From Candidatus Berkiella cookevillensis (lineage in GTDB: Bacteria > Pseudomonadota > Gammaproteobacteria > Berkiellales > Berkiellaceae), in the NCBI RefSeq assembly GCF_001431315.2, contig NZ_LKHV02000001.1:1984001-2048000 (forward strand): a stretch of DNA of 64,000 bases, written 5' to 3'. The notes under the pieces are model-generated. The model searched no databases. It was not told the DNA's origin and saw only the letters and a list, made by a program, of their open reading frames with translations. Below are positions 1-9,507 of this stretch, in pieces (position 1 is the first letter of the stretch; each line of letters starts with the position of its first letter). The position numbers were made by a program, and so were the translations under genes.

Positions 1-88
1 CTCGAGCAACCGGAATGTACATAAAAGTACATGAGGATTGCGAGAGGGCGAAGACAACACCCCCGAAAACTCATGTGCGAAGACTATA
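1..88 (+). repeat. Family A dispersed repeat, copy A1 (truncated by window edge)
   Basis: This is the right part of the repeat seen complete at 39608-39754. It matches that copy almost base for base from CTCGAG through the internal palindrome GTACATAAAAGTAC to the right terminus TGCGAAGACTATA. The left half lies outside the window. No coding capacity. Confidence 0.8.
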
Positions 89-238
89 AAACCACTTAAA
101 TAGAGTAGTTACACTAAAACTTCCATTTCAGCGCCAAGCCCCAACCGCTCATCGCCTTAAACTTCCGATTTAACAGCACTTCCGTTACTGTACAAGATAT
201 ACATAGAACAATAGTTGTAAGAACACATACAAAAATAG

Positions 239-267
239 TTTACAACACACAATTAAGTTGGTAGAAT
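239..267 (+). promoter_or_regulatory. Probable sigma-70 promoter
   Basis: TTTACA (239-244), a 17-base spacer and TAGAAT (262-267). The start would fall near 274, giving a leader of about 40 bases to the small ORF at 317. The rest of 89-316 shows no gene. Confidence 0.4.
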
Positions 268-316
268 TTCCAAAAATTAAACAGACTTCCTTTACCCTTG
301 ATGGCAGGTACACGAA

Positions 317-517
317 ATGACAAACAAACTTGAACTTGATGATGCACCTACTACGTTATTATTTGATAAGCAGAGTAGAAAGGCAGATAAGCCTAAACAA
401 GCGATTCCAGATCGTATTTATGTTGTACCTTGCGCATTAGCCATGGCTGCACAAACACTGTTAAACAGCCAAGATCCCGCTTACAAGCCCAATATCAACA
501 GCAGACCCCAGTTTTAA
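317..517 (+). CDS. Small hypothetical protein, 66 aa
   Basis: I do not recognise this protein. It is hydrophilic and charged in its first half (KQSRKADKPKQ) and has a short hydrophobic stretch (VVPCALAMAAQTLL) in its second; there is no signal peptide. It has a plausible promoter upstream (239-267) and ends on the first base-pairs of a strong terminator (516-545). That placement is the main reason to believe it is expressed. GGCAGG lies about 9 bases before the ATG. It is convergent with hutH. It could still be a chance ORF. Confidence 0.45.
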   Translation: MTNKLELDDAPTTLLFDKQSRKADKPKQAIPDRIYVVPCALAMAAQTLLNSQDPAYKPNINSRPQF

Positions 518-545
518 AAAAGGGCGCTATAAAAGCGCCTTTTTT
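516..545. terminator. Bidirectional intrinsic terminator
   Basis: An A-run, stem GGCGCT (523-528), loop ATAAA, stem AGCGCC (534-539) and a T-run. A/T tracts on both sides let it work for the small ORF (+) and for the hut operon arriving from the right (-). It overlaps the stop codons of both genes. Confidence 0.85.
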
Positions 546-2082
546 AAATTACTCTCTCAGAAAATACATTGACTTTAGAATCCAAAAAACAAGGCAACTC
601 AAATTTTTGCGCTAAGATCATATTTTTGACTTGGCTTATTTCTGGCGACAAATATCTATCCTTGTCAAGAAAAGGAATATGCTGTCTAATACGCGTATAA
701 ATTTCATGCAAGGCAGAATTCTGCACTGTTGCTTCTCTTAAATCGATACCTTGACACGCCGCTAACATTTCAATACTAATAATATCCGTGGTATTTTCAA
801 TCATTTCTAGCAATCGAAAAGCAGCGCTGGTTGCCATGCTCACATGATCTTCTTGATTGCCTGAGGTTGGAATACTATCAACCCCAATCGGATGCGCATA
901 CATTTTATTTTCACTGCTTAAGGCTGCCGCTGTCACATGTGGCATCATAAATCCAGAGTTCAAACCATTTTCTTTGATTAAAAAACTGGGCAGTCCAGAC
1001 AAAGATTCATCACACAATAAATTAATGCGACGTTCAGATAAATTGGCAATTTCTGCCAATACACAGGCTAGTTGATCTGCAGCAAAAGCAATAGGTTCTG
1101 CATGGAAATTACCCCCCGATAAAATCTCCTTCTCTTTTGAAAATATCAGAGGATTATCCGTTACAGCATTGATTTCACATTCAAGAATCTGGGCGATTTG
1201 TTGCATCACGCCTAAACAAGCCCCCATTACTTGTGGAACACAACGAATGGAATAAGGATCTTGTACTCGCTTTTTAACAGTACGCTGTAGGCTATCTTCT
1301 GTCAAAAACCGTAAAATCTCCGCCACATGCATTTGGCTTGGTAATCTTCTCAGTATTTGTATACGCGCATCTATAGGACTTAGATTCGCATTCACTGCAA
1401 TGCTGCTGAGTGCAGAAGCACAGAGTGCCGCATCAAATACAATCTGCGCTTGAAATAAGGCAAAACATAAAATAGCCGTTGAAACCTGCGTGCCATTAAT
1501 AAGTGCTAAACCTTCTTTGGGTTGAAGTTTTAAGGGCTGCAATCCTAATATTTCTAAAGCCTGTATACCCGTGATTCTTGCTTGTTGATACTGAGCCTCT
1601 CCCTCTCCAATGAGAAGTAAAGAAAGATGCGCTAAAGGCGCTAAATCACCAGAAGCGCCTACAGAGCCTTTTGCAGGAATAATTGGATAAATATCAGAAT
1701 TGTATAATTTAGAAAAATAATCAATGAGATCCCACCTTACCCCACTGAATCCTTGCGCCATACAATTTAGCTTCAATATCGTGATTAATTGTGCAATCTC
1801 TACTCTCAAAACAGGGCCCGTGCCTACAGCATGTGAGCGAAGCAAATTATGTTGTAAATCAATGAGCTGTTCGGTGGGAATGATCTTATTGGCTAATTTT
1901 CCAAACCCTGTATTGATACCATACATGATTTTGCCTTGTGCCAACAGCTCATCAACAACATCTCTTGCCGCTTGTACAGATGGCTGGCAACGAATATCTA
2001 AGTCAATCTTTGAGTGTGTTGTCAGTAGTTTTTTAATGTGTGATAAAGTAATATTTCCAGCGCTAAATTTTAAAACATCCAT
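544..2082 (-). CDS. hutH: Histidine ammonia-lyase (histidase)
   Basis: Deaminates histidine to urocanate, the first step of histidine degradation, in the cytoplasm. At 512 aa it is the normal family length. The Ala-Ser-Gly that self-cyclises into the MIO cofactor is seen at residues 143-145 in GSVGASGDLAPLAHLS, and the substrate-side YGINTGFG lies at 54-61. The ATG at 2082 is preceded by AGGAT at good spacing. It is the last gene of the leftward hutG-hutI-hutU-hutH operon, 32 bases after hutU, and ends in the terminator at 516-545. No hut repressor gene is visible in this window. Confidence 0.97.
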   Translation of the reverse strand: MDVLKFSAGNITLSHIKKLLTTHSKIDLDIRCQPSVQAARDVVDELLAQGKIMYGINTGFGKLANKIIPTEQLIDLQHNLLRSHAVGTGPVLRVEIAQLITILKLNCMAQGFSGVRWDLIDYFSKLYNSDIYPIIPAKGSVGASGDLAPLAHLSLLLIGEGEAQYQQARITGIQALEILGLQPLKLQPKEGLALINGTQVSTAILCFALFQAQIVFDAALCASALSSIAVNANLSPIDARIQILRRLPSQMHVAEILRFLTEDSLQRTVKKRVQDPYSIRCVPQVMGACLGVMQQIAQILECEINAVTDNPLIFSKEKEILSGGNFHAEPIAFAADQLACVLAEIANLSERRINLLCDESLSGLPSFLIKENGLNSGFMMPHVTAAALSSENKMYAHPIGVDSIPTSGNQEDHVSMATSAAFRLLEMIENTTDIISIEMLAACQGIDLREATVQNSALHEIYTRIRQHIPFLDKDRYLSPEISQVKNMILAQKFELPCFLDSKVNVFSERVI

Positions 2083-2114
2083 ATCTATTTATCCTAATTC
2101 TAATGCTTTATTTT

Positions 2115-3785
2115 TTATGGTAAGGAAGGTAAATCCAGGTGGTTTTCATGTGCGCAATCAATCGCTTCTTTATAACCCGCATCTGCATGACGCATCACCC
2201 CCGTGGCAGGATCATTGTGCAAAACGCAACGAATGCGATTTTCGGCATCTTGCGTCCCATCTGCAACGATGACAAAGCCTGCATGTTGAGAAAACCCCAT
2301 ACCCACACCACCACCATGATGCAAGCTTACCCAGCTTGCACCACTTGCACAGTTAAGCAAAGCATTTAAAATCGGCCAATCTGATACGGCATCCGAACCA
2401 TCCTGCATACTTTCTGTTTCTCGATTTGGGCTTGCAACAGAACCAGAATCCAAGTGATCTCTACCTATCACAATGGGTGCTTTTAATTCACCCCTTTTTA
2501 CCATCTCATTAAAAGCCAAACCACAAACAAGCCGTTCACCCAACCCTAACCAACAAATACGTGCGGGTAAACCTTGAAAGCTAATTTTCTCGCGTGCTTT
2601 ATTTAACCATTGATGTAGATGAATTTTATCAGGAAAAAGCTCTTTTACTTTTGCATCTGTTTTATAAATGTCCTCTGGATCGCCCGATAAAGCCACCCAA
2701 CGAAAAGGACCAATCCCCTTACAAAACAAAGGCCTGATATAAGCAGGTACAAAACCTGGAAAATCAAAGGCATTCAAAACACCTGCGTCCAATGCCATTT
2801 GGCGAATATTGTTACCATAATCAAAAGTAGGAATACCTAATGCATGAAAGCCTAGCATTGCTTTTACATGAATAGCCATAGATGCTTTAGCAGCAGCTAT
2901 CACCTCTTCTGGATGTGACTGTCGCATCGTTTGCCATTTCTCAAGACTCCAATTGAGTGGCACATAACCATTTAAAGGATCGTGTGCACTTGTTTGATCG
3001 GTTACCAGAGAGGGTTTAAAATTCTGATTTAAAATTTTAGGATAGATATCCGCAGCATTAGCCAACAAACCGACAGAAGTAGGCTTATTTTTTTCAAGAC
3101 TTAATTGAATAATCTCTAATGCTTCTTCTAAATTATTTGTCGATGTATCCAGATATTTTTGCGCTAAGCGCTTTTGTATGCGACTAGGATCTACCTCAAC
3201 AGCCAGCATAGACGCACCTGCCATTACTGCGGCCAAAGGTTGTGCGCCTCCCATGCCTCCCAAGCCGGCTGTTAGCACCCATTTACCAGCTAAGTTACCG
3301 TCAAAGTGTTGGCTTGCTGCGCTTATCAATGTTTCATAAGTACCCTGAATAATGCCTTGACTACCAATATAAATCCACGAGCCTGCCGTCATTTGGCCAT
3401 ACATCATTAGGCCTTTTTTATCCAAGGCATTAAATACATCCCACGTTGCCCAATGTGGCACTAAGTTTGAGTTTGCAATCAATACACGGGGCGCATTAGG
3501 ATGTGTTGTGAAAACACCCACAGGTTTTCCTGATTGAATCAATAAGGATTGATCCTCTTCCAATCGTTTCAGCACTTCTATAATTTTATCAAAAGATGCC
3601 CAGTCACGTGCAGCACGCCCAATACCGCCATAAACAATTAAATGCGCTGGATCTTCAGCAACATTTGCATCTAAATTGTTCATCAGCATTCTTAATGCTG
3701 CTTCGGTAGTCCAAGATTTTGCGCTCTTTTGTGCGCCTGTGGGTGATTTGATAGAACGAGTATTATCATATCTACTATTTGTCAT
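2115..3785 (-). CDS. hutU: Urocanate hydratase
   Basis: NAD-dependent hydration of urocanate to imidazolonepropionate. It aligns by eye with Pseudomonas HutU throughout: [37 protein letters not shown], the conserved [11 protein letters not shown] region and C-terminal [17 protein letters not shown] chose the ATG at 3785 (556 aa) because GGAG sits 9 bases upstream and the length matches the family. An ATG six codons earlier (3803) has no ribosome-binding site. The start overlaps the 3' end of hutI by about 10 bases, which suggests translational coupling. Confidence 0.96.
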   Translation of the reverse strand: MTNSRYDNTRSIKSPTGAQKSAKSWTTEAALRMLMNNLDANVAEDPAHLIVYGGIGRAARDWASFDKIIEVLKRLEEDQSLLIQSGKPVGVFTTHPNAPRVLIANSNLVPHWATWDVFNALDKKGLMMYGQMTAGSWIYIGSQGIIQGTYETLISAASQHFDGNLAGKWVLTAGLGGMGGAQPLAAVMAGASMLAVEVDPSRIQKRLAQKYLDTSTNNLEEALEIIQLSLEKNKPTSVGLLANAADIYPKILNQNFKPSLVTDQTSAHDPLNGYVPLNWSLEKWQTMRQSHPEEVIAAAKASMAIHVKAMLGFHALGIPTFDYGNNIRQMALDAGVLNAFDFPGFVPAYIRPLFCKGIGPFRWVALSGDPEDIYKTDAKVKELFPDKIHLHQWLNKAREKISFQGLPARICWLGLGERLVCGLAFNEMVKRGELKAPIVIGRDHLDSGSVASPNRETESMQDGSDAVSDWPILNALLNCASGASWVSLHHGGGVGMGFSQHAGFVIVADGTQDAENRIRCVLHNDPATGVMRHADAGYKEAIDCAHENHLDLPSLP

Positions 3786-5004
3786 AAATAATTTCTCCAC
3801 CATTGATCACGCTTACACAGGGATTTGCACCTATATAATAAGATAATTCGTCTGGATGATTGATATCCCACACCACAAAATCTGCATCAAAGCCAACTTT
3901 AATTTGCCCCTTTTTATCCGACCATCCTAAAGCTTGGGCTGCATTTTTTGTTACGGCTTTAAATGCTTCAAAAGGCGTTAACCGAAACAAAACACAAGCC
4001 ATGTTTAAAGCAGTTAATAATGAAAGACAAGGAGAAGAACCAGGATTGCAATCCGTTGCAATTGCAATAGGAATCTTATATTTTCGTAATAAATCTACAG
4101 GCGGCTTTTGCGTTTCTTGCAAATAATAATAAGCACCAGGCAATAAAACAGCAACAGTGTTGCTGTGTGCTAAAATTTGAATACTTACCTCATCAATGTG
4201 CTCCAGATGATCCACTGACCATGCCTGAAAACGTCCCGCTAAATGTGCACCTTTGGAGTTTGTGAGCTGATCACTATGCAGTTTAAGATTTAAAGACAAA
4301 TCCTTTGCCTTAGAAAATAAATTTTCTAACTCTTCTGCATCAAAAGCAATTTTATCGCAGAAAGCATCTACCGCATCTACAAGATTTTCTTTCACTAAAT
4401 TGGGCAGTACTTCTTCTGTCACATAATCTAAATATGCTTTTTTATCTTTATATTCATGTGGCAAAACATGTGCGCCTAGGAAAGTAGTGGAAATATTTAA
4501 AGAAAATAATTTACCAATTTCACGTGCCACACGTAGCATTTTTCGTTCTGTTTGATAATCAAGCCCATACCCAGATTTGATCTCTAAACTGGTAACACCC
4601 TGCGCTATAAATTGTTGGATCCGCTTCAGTGATTGTTGCATCAGTTCAGCCTCAGAAAGAGCACGCGTTGCATTTACGGTTGCGTGTATTCCACCGCCTT
4701 TTAATAAAATTTCCTCATAAGAAACACCTTGTAGTTTCAAGGCAAATTCATTTGCGCGATTTCCACCATAAACAACATGGGTATGACAATCAATAAGCCC
4801 AGGTGTTACCACCCTGCCTTCTACATCATAATATGCAGAATGATTATCAATATATTGTGCTGGCAGATCTTGCACTTCTCCCACCCACACAATGCTTTTA
4901 TTGTGAGTAACGATAGCACCGCTTTCAATGAACTGATGCTGCGCATCCTCTGTCATCAGAAATATTTTGGCATTTGACCATATCTTGAATGAGGCATTTG
5001 GCAT
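3775..5004 (-). CDS. hutI: Imidazolonepropionase
   Basis: Zinc amidohydrolase opening the imidazolone ring to give N-formimino-glutamate. 409 aa, normal length. The metal-binding HxH of the amidohydrolase barrel is at 74-76 ([11 protein letters not shown]). Further family blocks are [21 protein letters not shown] and [10 protein letters not shown] with the metal Asp. It starts 3 bases after the hutG stop, with only a weak ribosome-binding site, so it is probably coupled to hutG. Confidence 0.96.
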   Translation of the reverse strand: MPNASFKIWSNAKIFLMTEDAQHQFIESGAIVTHNKSIVWVGEVQDLPAQYIDNHSAYYDVEGRVVTPGLIDCHTHVVYGGNRANEFALKLQGVSYEEILLKGGGIHATVNATRALSEAELMQQSLKRIQQFIAQGVTSLEIKSGYGLDYQTERKMLRVAREIGKLFSLNISTTFLGAHVLPHEYKDKKAYLDYVTEEVLPNLVKENLVDAVDAFCDKIAFDAEELENLFSKAKDLSLNLKLHSDQLTNSKGAHLAGRFQAWSVDHLEHIDEVSIQILAHSNTVAVLLPGAYYYLQETQKPPVDLLRKYKIPIAIATDCNPGSSPCLSLLTALNMACVLFRLTPFEAFKAVTKNAAQALGWSDKKGQIKVGFDADFVVWDINHPDELSYYIGANPCVSVINGGEIIYDK

Positions 5005-5007
5005 ATA

Positions 5008-5988
5008 TTATCTACTGTAAATATTAATAAAATTGGCAGCAATTAATGCAGCAAGTTTGGCGGTGATATGATCCTGATCTAAATTTGGCGCATATTCTGC
5101 AATATCAAAGGCAACAACTTGTTGGCTATGTGCCAATTTATCAAGTGCAGGCAGTACATGCCAAGGCATCAACCCATGAGGAAAACTTGCACTCACACCT
5201 GGAGCAACACTTGCAGAAAATACATCCATACAGACAGTCAAATATATTTTTCTATGTTTGGCAAGAATGGCATCAATGTACAATCCTAATTTTTTAGGTT
5301 GCTCATAAATATCATCGCAATGTAAATAATTTACATTCCATACATCTGCTGTCTCATACAACGAGGCCGTATTCGCCTGTTGACGTATACCAATACAATA
5401 ATAATGAAACGGCAAATTCTGTTGTTGACGTTCTCTTGCAATTTGTAAAAATGCAGTACCTGAATTGGCCTCATTATTTATTTGAGGTCTCATATCGAAA
5501 TGTGCATCAAAATTAACAATCGCAAAATCCTCATCACGATTGATGTCTTGCAACCCTTGGTAGTGTGCCCAAGCAATTTCATGCCCACCTCCTAACATAA
5601 AACTAAAGCCATTTTTTTCATGAATAGATTTTATTTCTTCTGCAACGCGACGCTGAGCTTTTTCCAAATCATCCTCTAGACAAATGATATTTCCTATATC
5701 GAAAATTTGAATTTTAGAATCAGATTTAAGGGGATGATAGGGCATATTACCTAATATTTTACGAATAGCATTGGGTGCATCTTTAGCACCAGGTCTACCT
5801 TGATTACGCGTCACACCAATATCGGTACAAAATCCTAATATACATAGCGCATGATTCAAATCTTCTACCTGTGAAACAGATTCATTCAGTATCGTTATTT
5901 TTTGATATATTCGTTGTGAAGCTTCTGTTTCAATACGGCCTTGCCAATTCAATGCTTCTACTCTTTGAAAATACGGATCAACGTTCAA
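5008..5988 (-). CDS. hutG: Formimidoylglutamase (arginase/ureohydrolase family)
   Basis: Hydrolyses N-formimino-glutamate to glutamate and formamide, completing a HutH-U-I-G route. Dimanganese ligands of the ureohydrolase fold are seen at His136 (GGGHE), Asp161, His163 and Asp165 (NFDAHFDMR), and Asp255 (MDVFSASVAPGVSA). The usual first Asp of the final DxD pair is Cys253 here; this may be a subfamily trait. The start codon is TTG at 5988, supported by AAGGAT just upstream; no nearby ATG fits. It is 38 bases after the Sel1 gene and first of the hut enzymes. Confidence 0.92.
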   Translation of the reverse strand: MNVDPYFQRVEALNWQGRIETEASQRIYQKITILNESVSQVEDLNHALCILGFCTDIGVTRNQGRPGAKDAPNAIRKILGNMPYHPLKSDSKIQIFDIGNIICLEDDLEKAQRRVAEEIKSIHEKNGFSFMLGGGHEIAWAHYQGLQDINRDEDFAIVNFDAHFDMRPQINNEANSGTAFLQIARERQQQNLPFHYYCIGIRQQANTASLYETADVWNVNYLHCDDIYEQPKKLGLYIDAILAKHRKIYLTVCMDVFSASVAPGVSASFPHGLMPWHVLPALDKLAHSQQVVAFDIAEYAPNLDQDHITAKLAALIAANFINIYSR

Positions 5989-6026
5989 TGCTTATCCTTA
6001 TCAACAGCTAATAAAATATATGATGA

Positions 6027-6920
6027 CTACACATGATGAATGAAACTCATAACATCTTCTCTGGCCTTTACTAATTCGGCTTCTGAAACAAGATGCTTTA
6101 ATTTCTTCTGGTATATACCACTCAAACGCGAGCCTTGAGATGCAGCAACTTCTAACCATGCAATGGCATGTGGAATATCTTTTGCAACCCCTACTCCATG
6201 CATATAGGCCAAACCAACTTTATATTGAGCACGTGGATGGTTTCTTTGTGCAGCTTTTTCATACCATTTAAAAGCTTGTCGATCGCTTTGTTCTATACCC
6301 AAACCTTTTTCATATAAATAGGCTATTCGTAACTGTGCTTCTAAATGTTGATTGTCGGCTGCGGCTTTAAAATGTTGATATGCTTTATGGAAATCTTGCT
6401 TTCCCCACTTATTTTTACTATAAAGTGCACCTAATTTGAAATCTGCCTCAATATCTTTTTTATTACTGGCCTGCTCATACCAATATAATGCTTGATTGAT
6501 ATCTGCCTTAACCCCTTTTCCTTGATAATATAAATCAGCAATGGCTATTTGTGCTTGTGTTGAGCCTAATTCTGCCGCTCTTAAATACCAGTATGCTGCT
6601 TTTTTAATATCGGGTTTTACAACTTTGCTTCTCATATAGAGTTGCGCAATTTGTAGCTGCGCTTGAACATAGTTTTGTTCAGCAGATAGGCTTAACCATT
6701 TAATGGCTGCCGCTCGGCTTTGTGTATCTGTTTTGGATAAATAGTATTCGGCTAAATCAAATTCTGCTTTTGGATTACCTTGACTTGCAAGCTTGATATT
6801 TGCACTGATGGAATCATTCGACAATGGTAACTGAGTGATTTGTTTTGCACATAGGATATGATTATTAACTAACATAATTATAAGTAATGCGGATACAATG
6901 AATCCCTTCCTATATTTCAT
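6027..6920 (-). CDS. Secreted Sel1-like repeat protein
   Basis: 297 aa, with an N-terminal signal peptide (hydrophobic core about 8-24, cleavage likely after ILCA). About six Sel1/TPR-like repeats follow, recognisable as AxxxLAxLYxxGxGVxxDxxxAxxWYxxAA units (for example around 65-100, 101-136, 173-208 and 209-245). Such periplasmic helical-repeat proteins act as scaffolds; in Legionella, relatives such as LpnE and EnhC influence host interaction. That is family knowledge and proves nothing for this gene. GAGG precedes the ATG. It heads the transcription unit that continues into the hut genes. A link to histidine use is not obvious. Confidence 0.88.
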   Translation of the reverse strand: MKYRKGFIVSALLIIMLVNNHILCAKQITQLPLSNDSISANIKLASQGNPKAEFDLAEYYLSKTDTQSRAAAIKWLSLSAEQNYVQAQLQIAQLYMRSKVVKPDIKKAAYWYLRAAELGSTQAQIAIADLYYQGKGVKADINQALYWYEQASNKKDIEADFKLGALYSKNKWGKQDFHKAYQHFKAAADNQHLEAQLRIAYLYEKGLGIEQSDRQAFKWYEKAAQRNHPRAQYKVGLAYMHGVGVAKDIPHAIAWLEVAASQGSRLSGIYQKKLKHLVSEAELVKAREDVMSFIHHV

Positions 6921-6990
6921 TCTTATATTCCCTCAACGTCACCGTTTTAACTTAAACATTCTCTATTAAATAGCTAGTATCCACAACCCA

Positions 6991-7046
6991 CTAAATAATT
7001 GCTAAATAATTGGGACATCCACAAGAAAACACACATTATTATTTAG
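6991..7046. promoter_or_regulatory. Repeated CTAAATAAT motif upstream of the Sel1-hut operon
   Basis: Two perfect tandem copies of CTAAATAATTG (6991-7001 and 7002-7012), spaced by exactly 11 bases (about one helical turn). An inverted copy, CTAAATAAT, is on the minus strand at 7046-7038 and overlaps a candidate -10 box. It looks like an operator for an unknown regulator. Confidence 0.35.
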
Positions 7047-7063
7047 TTAAATACATATTCCAA
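7035..7063 (-). promoter_or_regulatory. Candidate promoter for the Sel1-hut operon
   Basis: On the minus strand: TTGGAA (7063-7058), 17 bases, AATAAT (7040-7035). The leader would be about 108 bases and would contain the tandem CTAAATAATTG repeats. The boxes are imperfect, so this is tentative. Confidence 0.3.
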
Positions 7064-7098
7064 TTAACTATTTTCCAATCTCATTCATCGGAAAATAA

Positions 7099-7127
7099 TT
7101 GACATGAGTATATCACCTCAATATAGT
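7099..7127 (+). promoter_or_regulatory. Strong sigma-70 promoter
   Basis: TTGACA (7099-7104), a 17-base spacer and TATAGT (7122-7127). This is the closest match to consensus I found in the window. Transcription would begin near 7134, about 30 bases before the gene at 7165, which has a GGGGGA ribosome-binding site. Confidence 0.7.
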
Positions 7128-7164
7128 CGCCTTCCTAAATAAAACAAAAAATTGGGGGAAACAA

Positions 7165-8469
7165 ATGCCAAGCAATAATCTGCACAATGAAATTTCACCT
7201 TCACAATTTGTGAATATCATCAAATCACTTGTACAAGGTAAATACCTTTATCACTATTGGCGTTCAGGTGATGGAGAAATAAGCTACATCCAACTACCAG
7301 AAATCGTTTCTACTCATTTCAGAAGATTGGATTTATCTTTGCACTCAAAGAAAATGAGCACTTATTATGACTCAAACCAAGAATTTGATAAATTTGTCGG
7401 CCGCTTAGTAAATTCTGCACGAGGAAACTATTGGTCTCCTACTTCAGAAAAAGCACATGCAGAATATTTACTAGGATTTTTGTTACATAACAACTTTTAC
7501 ATACGGCTCAATGAGACTACATTGATAAGCATCGAAGACCTTGTCTATCGCAAATTACCTTCCTATGAAGCAGATTACTTTAAAACTGGCTCTCATTATA
7601 GATGGCACACAGTACCTAATAAAAAATATGATTTTCTCTCATCCGAATGGCGAGCACAGCAAAAATATCCAAACATGGACACTGTAAAACAATACTGGCA
7701 ACAAATTTTAACAGAAAAAGAAAATAAAAAGATTGCAAAAGAGCAGGAAAGGCAAAAGAAAGAACAAGAATATCAACTGCGCCAACAACAATATCAATGG
7801 GAATTGCAACATCGCTTTACTCATATTGTACTTGATTTCCGCCTCTTCTCTTATGCGCTAGAAGCTTATATTACGCTCATAGAAAGCCGAGAAGAACACT
7901 GCATGCAAGATGGTAACTTGCCTATTGCTTCTACATCGCTTAGAACATTAATATCCCAATTTACGCAATATGCTCGAACCATGGATCCCAACAATCCGCA
8001 ACATCATCAAATCGTAGCCAATATGCTAGATGCACTCATGATTCATTTGATGAGAGAAGCGAAATACGAATCTACACTGCATGGTGCTTATGCAAAAAGA
8101 TTGCTAGGCTTCCTCTTGCATCACAACTTTAAAGTAAATGGTTTTGGTAAAACCTATACTATGCAAGAAATTTTTTGGCACAACAGTACTGAGTATGAAA
8201 AATCTTTACTCCAATTTAGCCACAGCAATCACCATTTGTTTTTTGCACTACCTGGATGGCAACAAAATCAAAATTATCCCAATAAACCAGAGCTTGAATA
8301 TGCGTTACATCAATCACACCAAAAACAAGTGCTTGCGCAACAAATGCATCAACCCAATACATTTTTGAGAGCCTACCAACCTATGGCATTGCAAAGCCCG
8401 TTCTTACAGCCTGTTCAGCAAAAACCCCTCTATCAATCAACACAGCTCAGATCTATACTAGGCTATTGA
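7165..8469 (+). CDS. Orphan protein with an internal duplication, 434 aa
   Basis: I do not recognise a family. The protein has two related halves joined by a charged coiled-coil linker (about 185-215, K/E/Q-rich). Shared landmarks are LLGFLLHNNF near 108-117 and LLGFLLHHNF near 313-322, each followed by a similar spacing to an aromatic-rich block and then WRAQQKYPN versus WQQNQNYPN. There is no signal peptide or membrane segment. The C-terminus is Q/P-rich. It has its own near-consensus promoter and a strong ribosome-binding site. A cytoplasmic or translocated effector-like role is possible but is inference only. Confidence 0.85.
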   Translation: MPSNNLHNEISPSQFVNIIKSLVQGKYLYHYWRSGDGEISYIQLPEIVSTHFRRLDLSLHSKKMSTYYDSNQEFDKFVGRLVNSARGNYWSPTSEKAHAEYLLGFLLHNNFYIRLNETTLISIEDLVYRKLPSYEADYFKTGSHYRWHTVPNKKYDFLSSEWRAQQKYPNMDTVKQYWQQILTEKENKKIAKEQERQKKEQEYQLRQQQYQWELQHRFTHIVLDFRLFSYALEAYITLIESREEHCMQDGNLPIASTSLRTLISQFTQYARTMDPNNPQHHQIVANMLDALMIHLMREAKYESTLHGAYAKRLLGFLLHHNFKVNGFGKTYTMQEIFWHNSTEYEKSLLQFSHSNHHLFFALPGWQQNQNYPNKPELEYALHQSHQKQVLAQQMHQPNTFLRAYQPMALQSPFLQPVQQKPLYQSTQLRSILGY

Positions 8470-8493
8470 TTATTCCATTAGAGCAATACTGTA

Positions 8494-9408
8494 ATGCTTT
8501 CACATCAACGTATAAAAGGGCTGGTTGCAGCAGTGCATACGCCATTTAGCAAGGATGCTAAGGTACTCAATCTCTCAATGGTTGAAGCACAAGCAGACTA
8601 TTTAATCCAGCAAGGTATTCATCAGGTATTAGTGGCGGGCACAACAGGCGAAAATTTCAAGCTAACTCAAATAGAAAGACAAAACTTAATTCAAAGCTGG
8701 TCAATTTTAAAAAAACCTTCATTCAAGATTTATTTCAATGTGAGCGATCAAAGCGTTCATACGGCTATTGAATTAGCGCTGTTGGCTCAAAGCTTAAAGC
8801 TTGATGGCATATTGATTATGCCTCCTACTTATTTTAAAGCAACGACTATTCCTCCACTTGTTGCCATTGTAAAACAGATTGCTGATTCTGTGCCTAATAT
8901 GCCTTGTTATTATTATCACTATCCACAAAAAACAAATTTTTCCTTTTCATTGCTTGCTATTTTACAAGAAATTGAAAGACAAAAAATTCATAATGTTGTT
9001 GGTGCAAAATTTTCTGATACCAATATGTACGACTATATGCAATGTATTCATTATCAGGATAAAAAATATAATATCTTAGCAGGCAATGATAAACAGCTCA
9101 TCGCTGCTTTGGCGTGTGGTGGCGAAGGATTTATGGGTAGCACTTATAATATCTTGGCTAAACTCATGTCTAAACTCATCTCTGAGTTTAATGCCAATCA
9201 CATTGAAGCAGCAAGATCTTTGCAATTAACACATCATCAAATTATGGCCTTAGGCGATGCTTTTGGCTCTGATATTATGCTCGAAAAGGAAATTCTAAAA
9301 CTAAAAGGCATAGATTGTGGCCCTCCGAGACTACCACAGCAGGCTTTAAGCGAAGAAGAACAACAAAGTTTAAAAGTCGCGCTGCGCAAATTTGAGTCAT
9401 TTATATAA
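8494..9408 (+). CDS. N-acetylneuraminate lyase-like aldolase, animal-type
   Basis: A class I aldolase of the DapA/NanA barrel family. It shows GTTGE (49-53), the catalytic-face tyrosine in YYYHYP (139-144) and the Schiff-base Lys172 in GAKFSDT. KFSDT, YYYHYP, GSTYN and GPPRLP match the vertebrate sialic-acid lyase (NPL) pattern; E. coli NanA has KQTSGD and YNIP instead. The expected reaction is cleavage of N-acetylneuraminate to N-acetylmannosamine and pyruvate. No other sialate genes are visible nearby. It lies 24 bases after the preceding orphan gene. Start ATG at 8494; the ribosome-binding site is weak. Confidence 0.82.
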   Translation: MLSHQRIKGLVAAVHTPFSKDAKVLNLSMVEAQADYLIQQGIHQVLVAGTTGENFKLTQIERQNLIQSWSILKKPSFKIYFNVSDQSVHTAIELALLAQSLKLDGILIMPPTYFKATTIPPLVAIVKQIADSVPNMPCYYYHYPQKTNFSFSLLAILQEIERQKIHNVVGAKFSDTNMYDYMQCIHYQDKKYNILAGNDKQLIAALACGGEGFMGSTYNILAKLMSKLISEFNANHIEAARSLQLTHHQIMALGDAFGSDIMLEKEILKLKGIDCGPPRLPQQALSEEEQQSLKVALRKFESFI

Positions 9409-9441
9409 TAAAAAATGGCCAAAAGCTTACAAATACATGGG

Positions 9442-9471
9442 TTGAATACTTACATCAACGCTGATTATAAT
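9442..9471 (+). promoter_or_regulatory. Probable sigma-70 promoter
   Basis: TTGAAT (9442-9447), an 18-base spacer and a perfect TATAAT (9466-9471). The start falls near 9478, which supports translation of the next gene from 9508. Confidence 0.55.
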
Positions 9472-9507
9472 GCATGTCTATCTTCTAACTATAAACTTAG
9501 GTATATC

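Noticed and set aside
430-615. 61-codon ORF overlapping the small gene at 317
   Set aside because: It crosses the terminator at 516-545 and the hutH 3' end.
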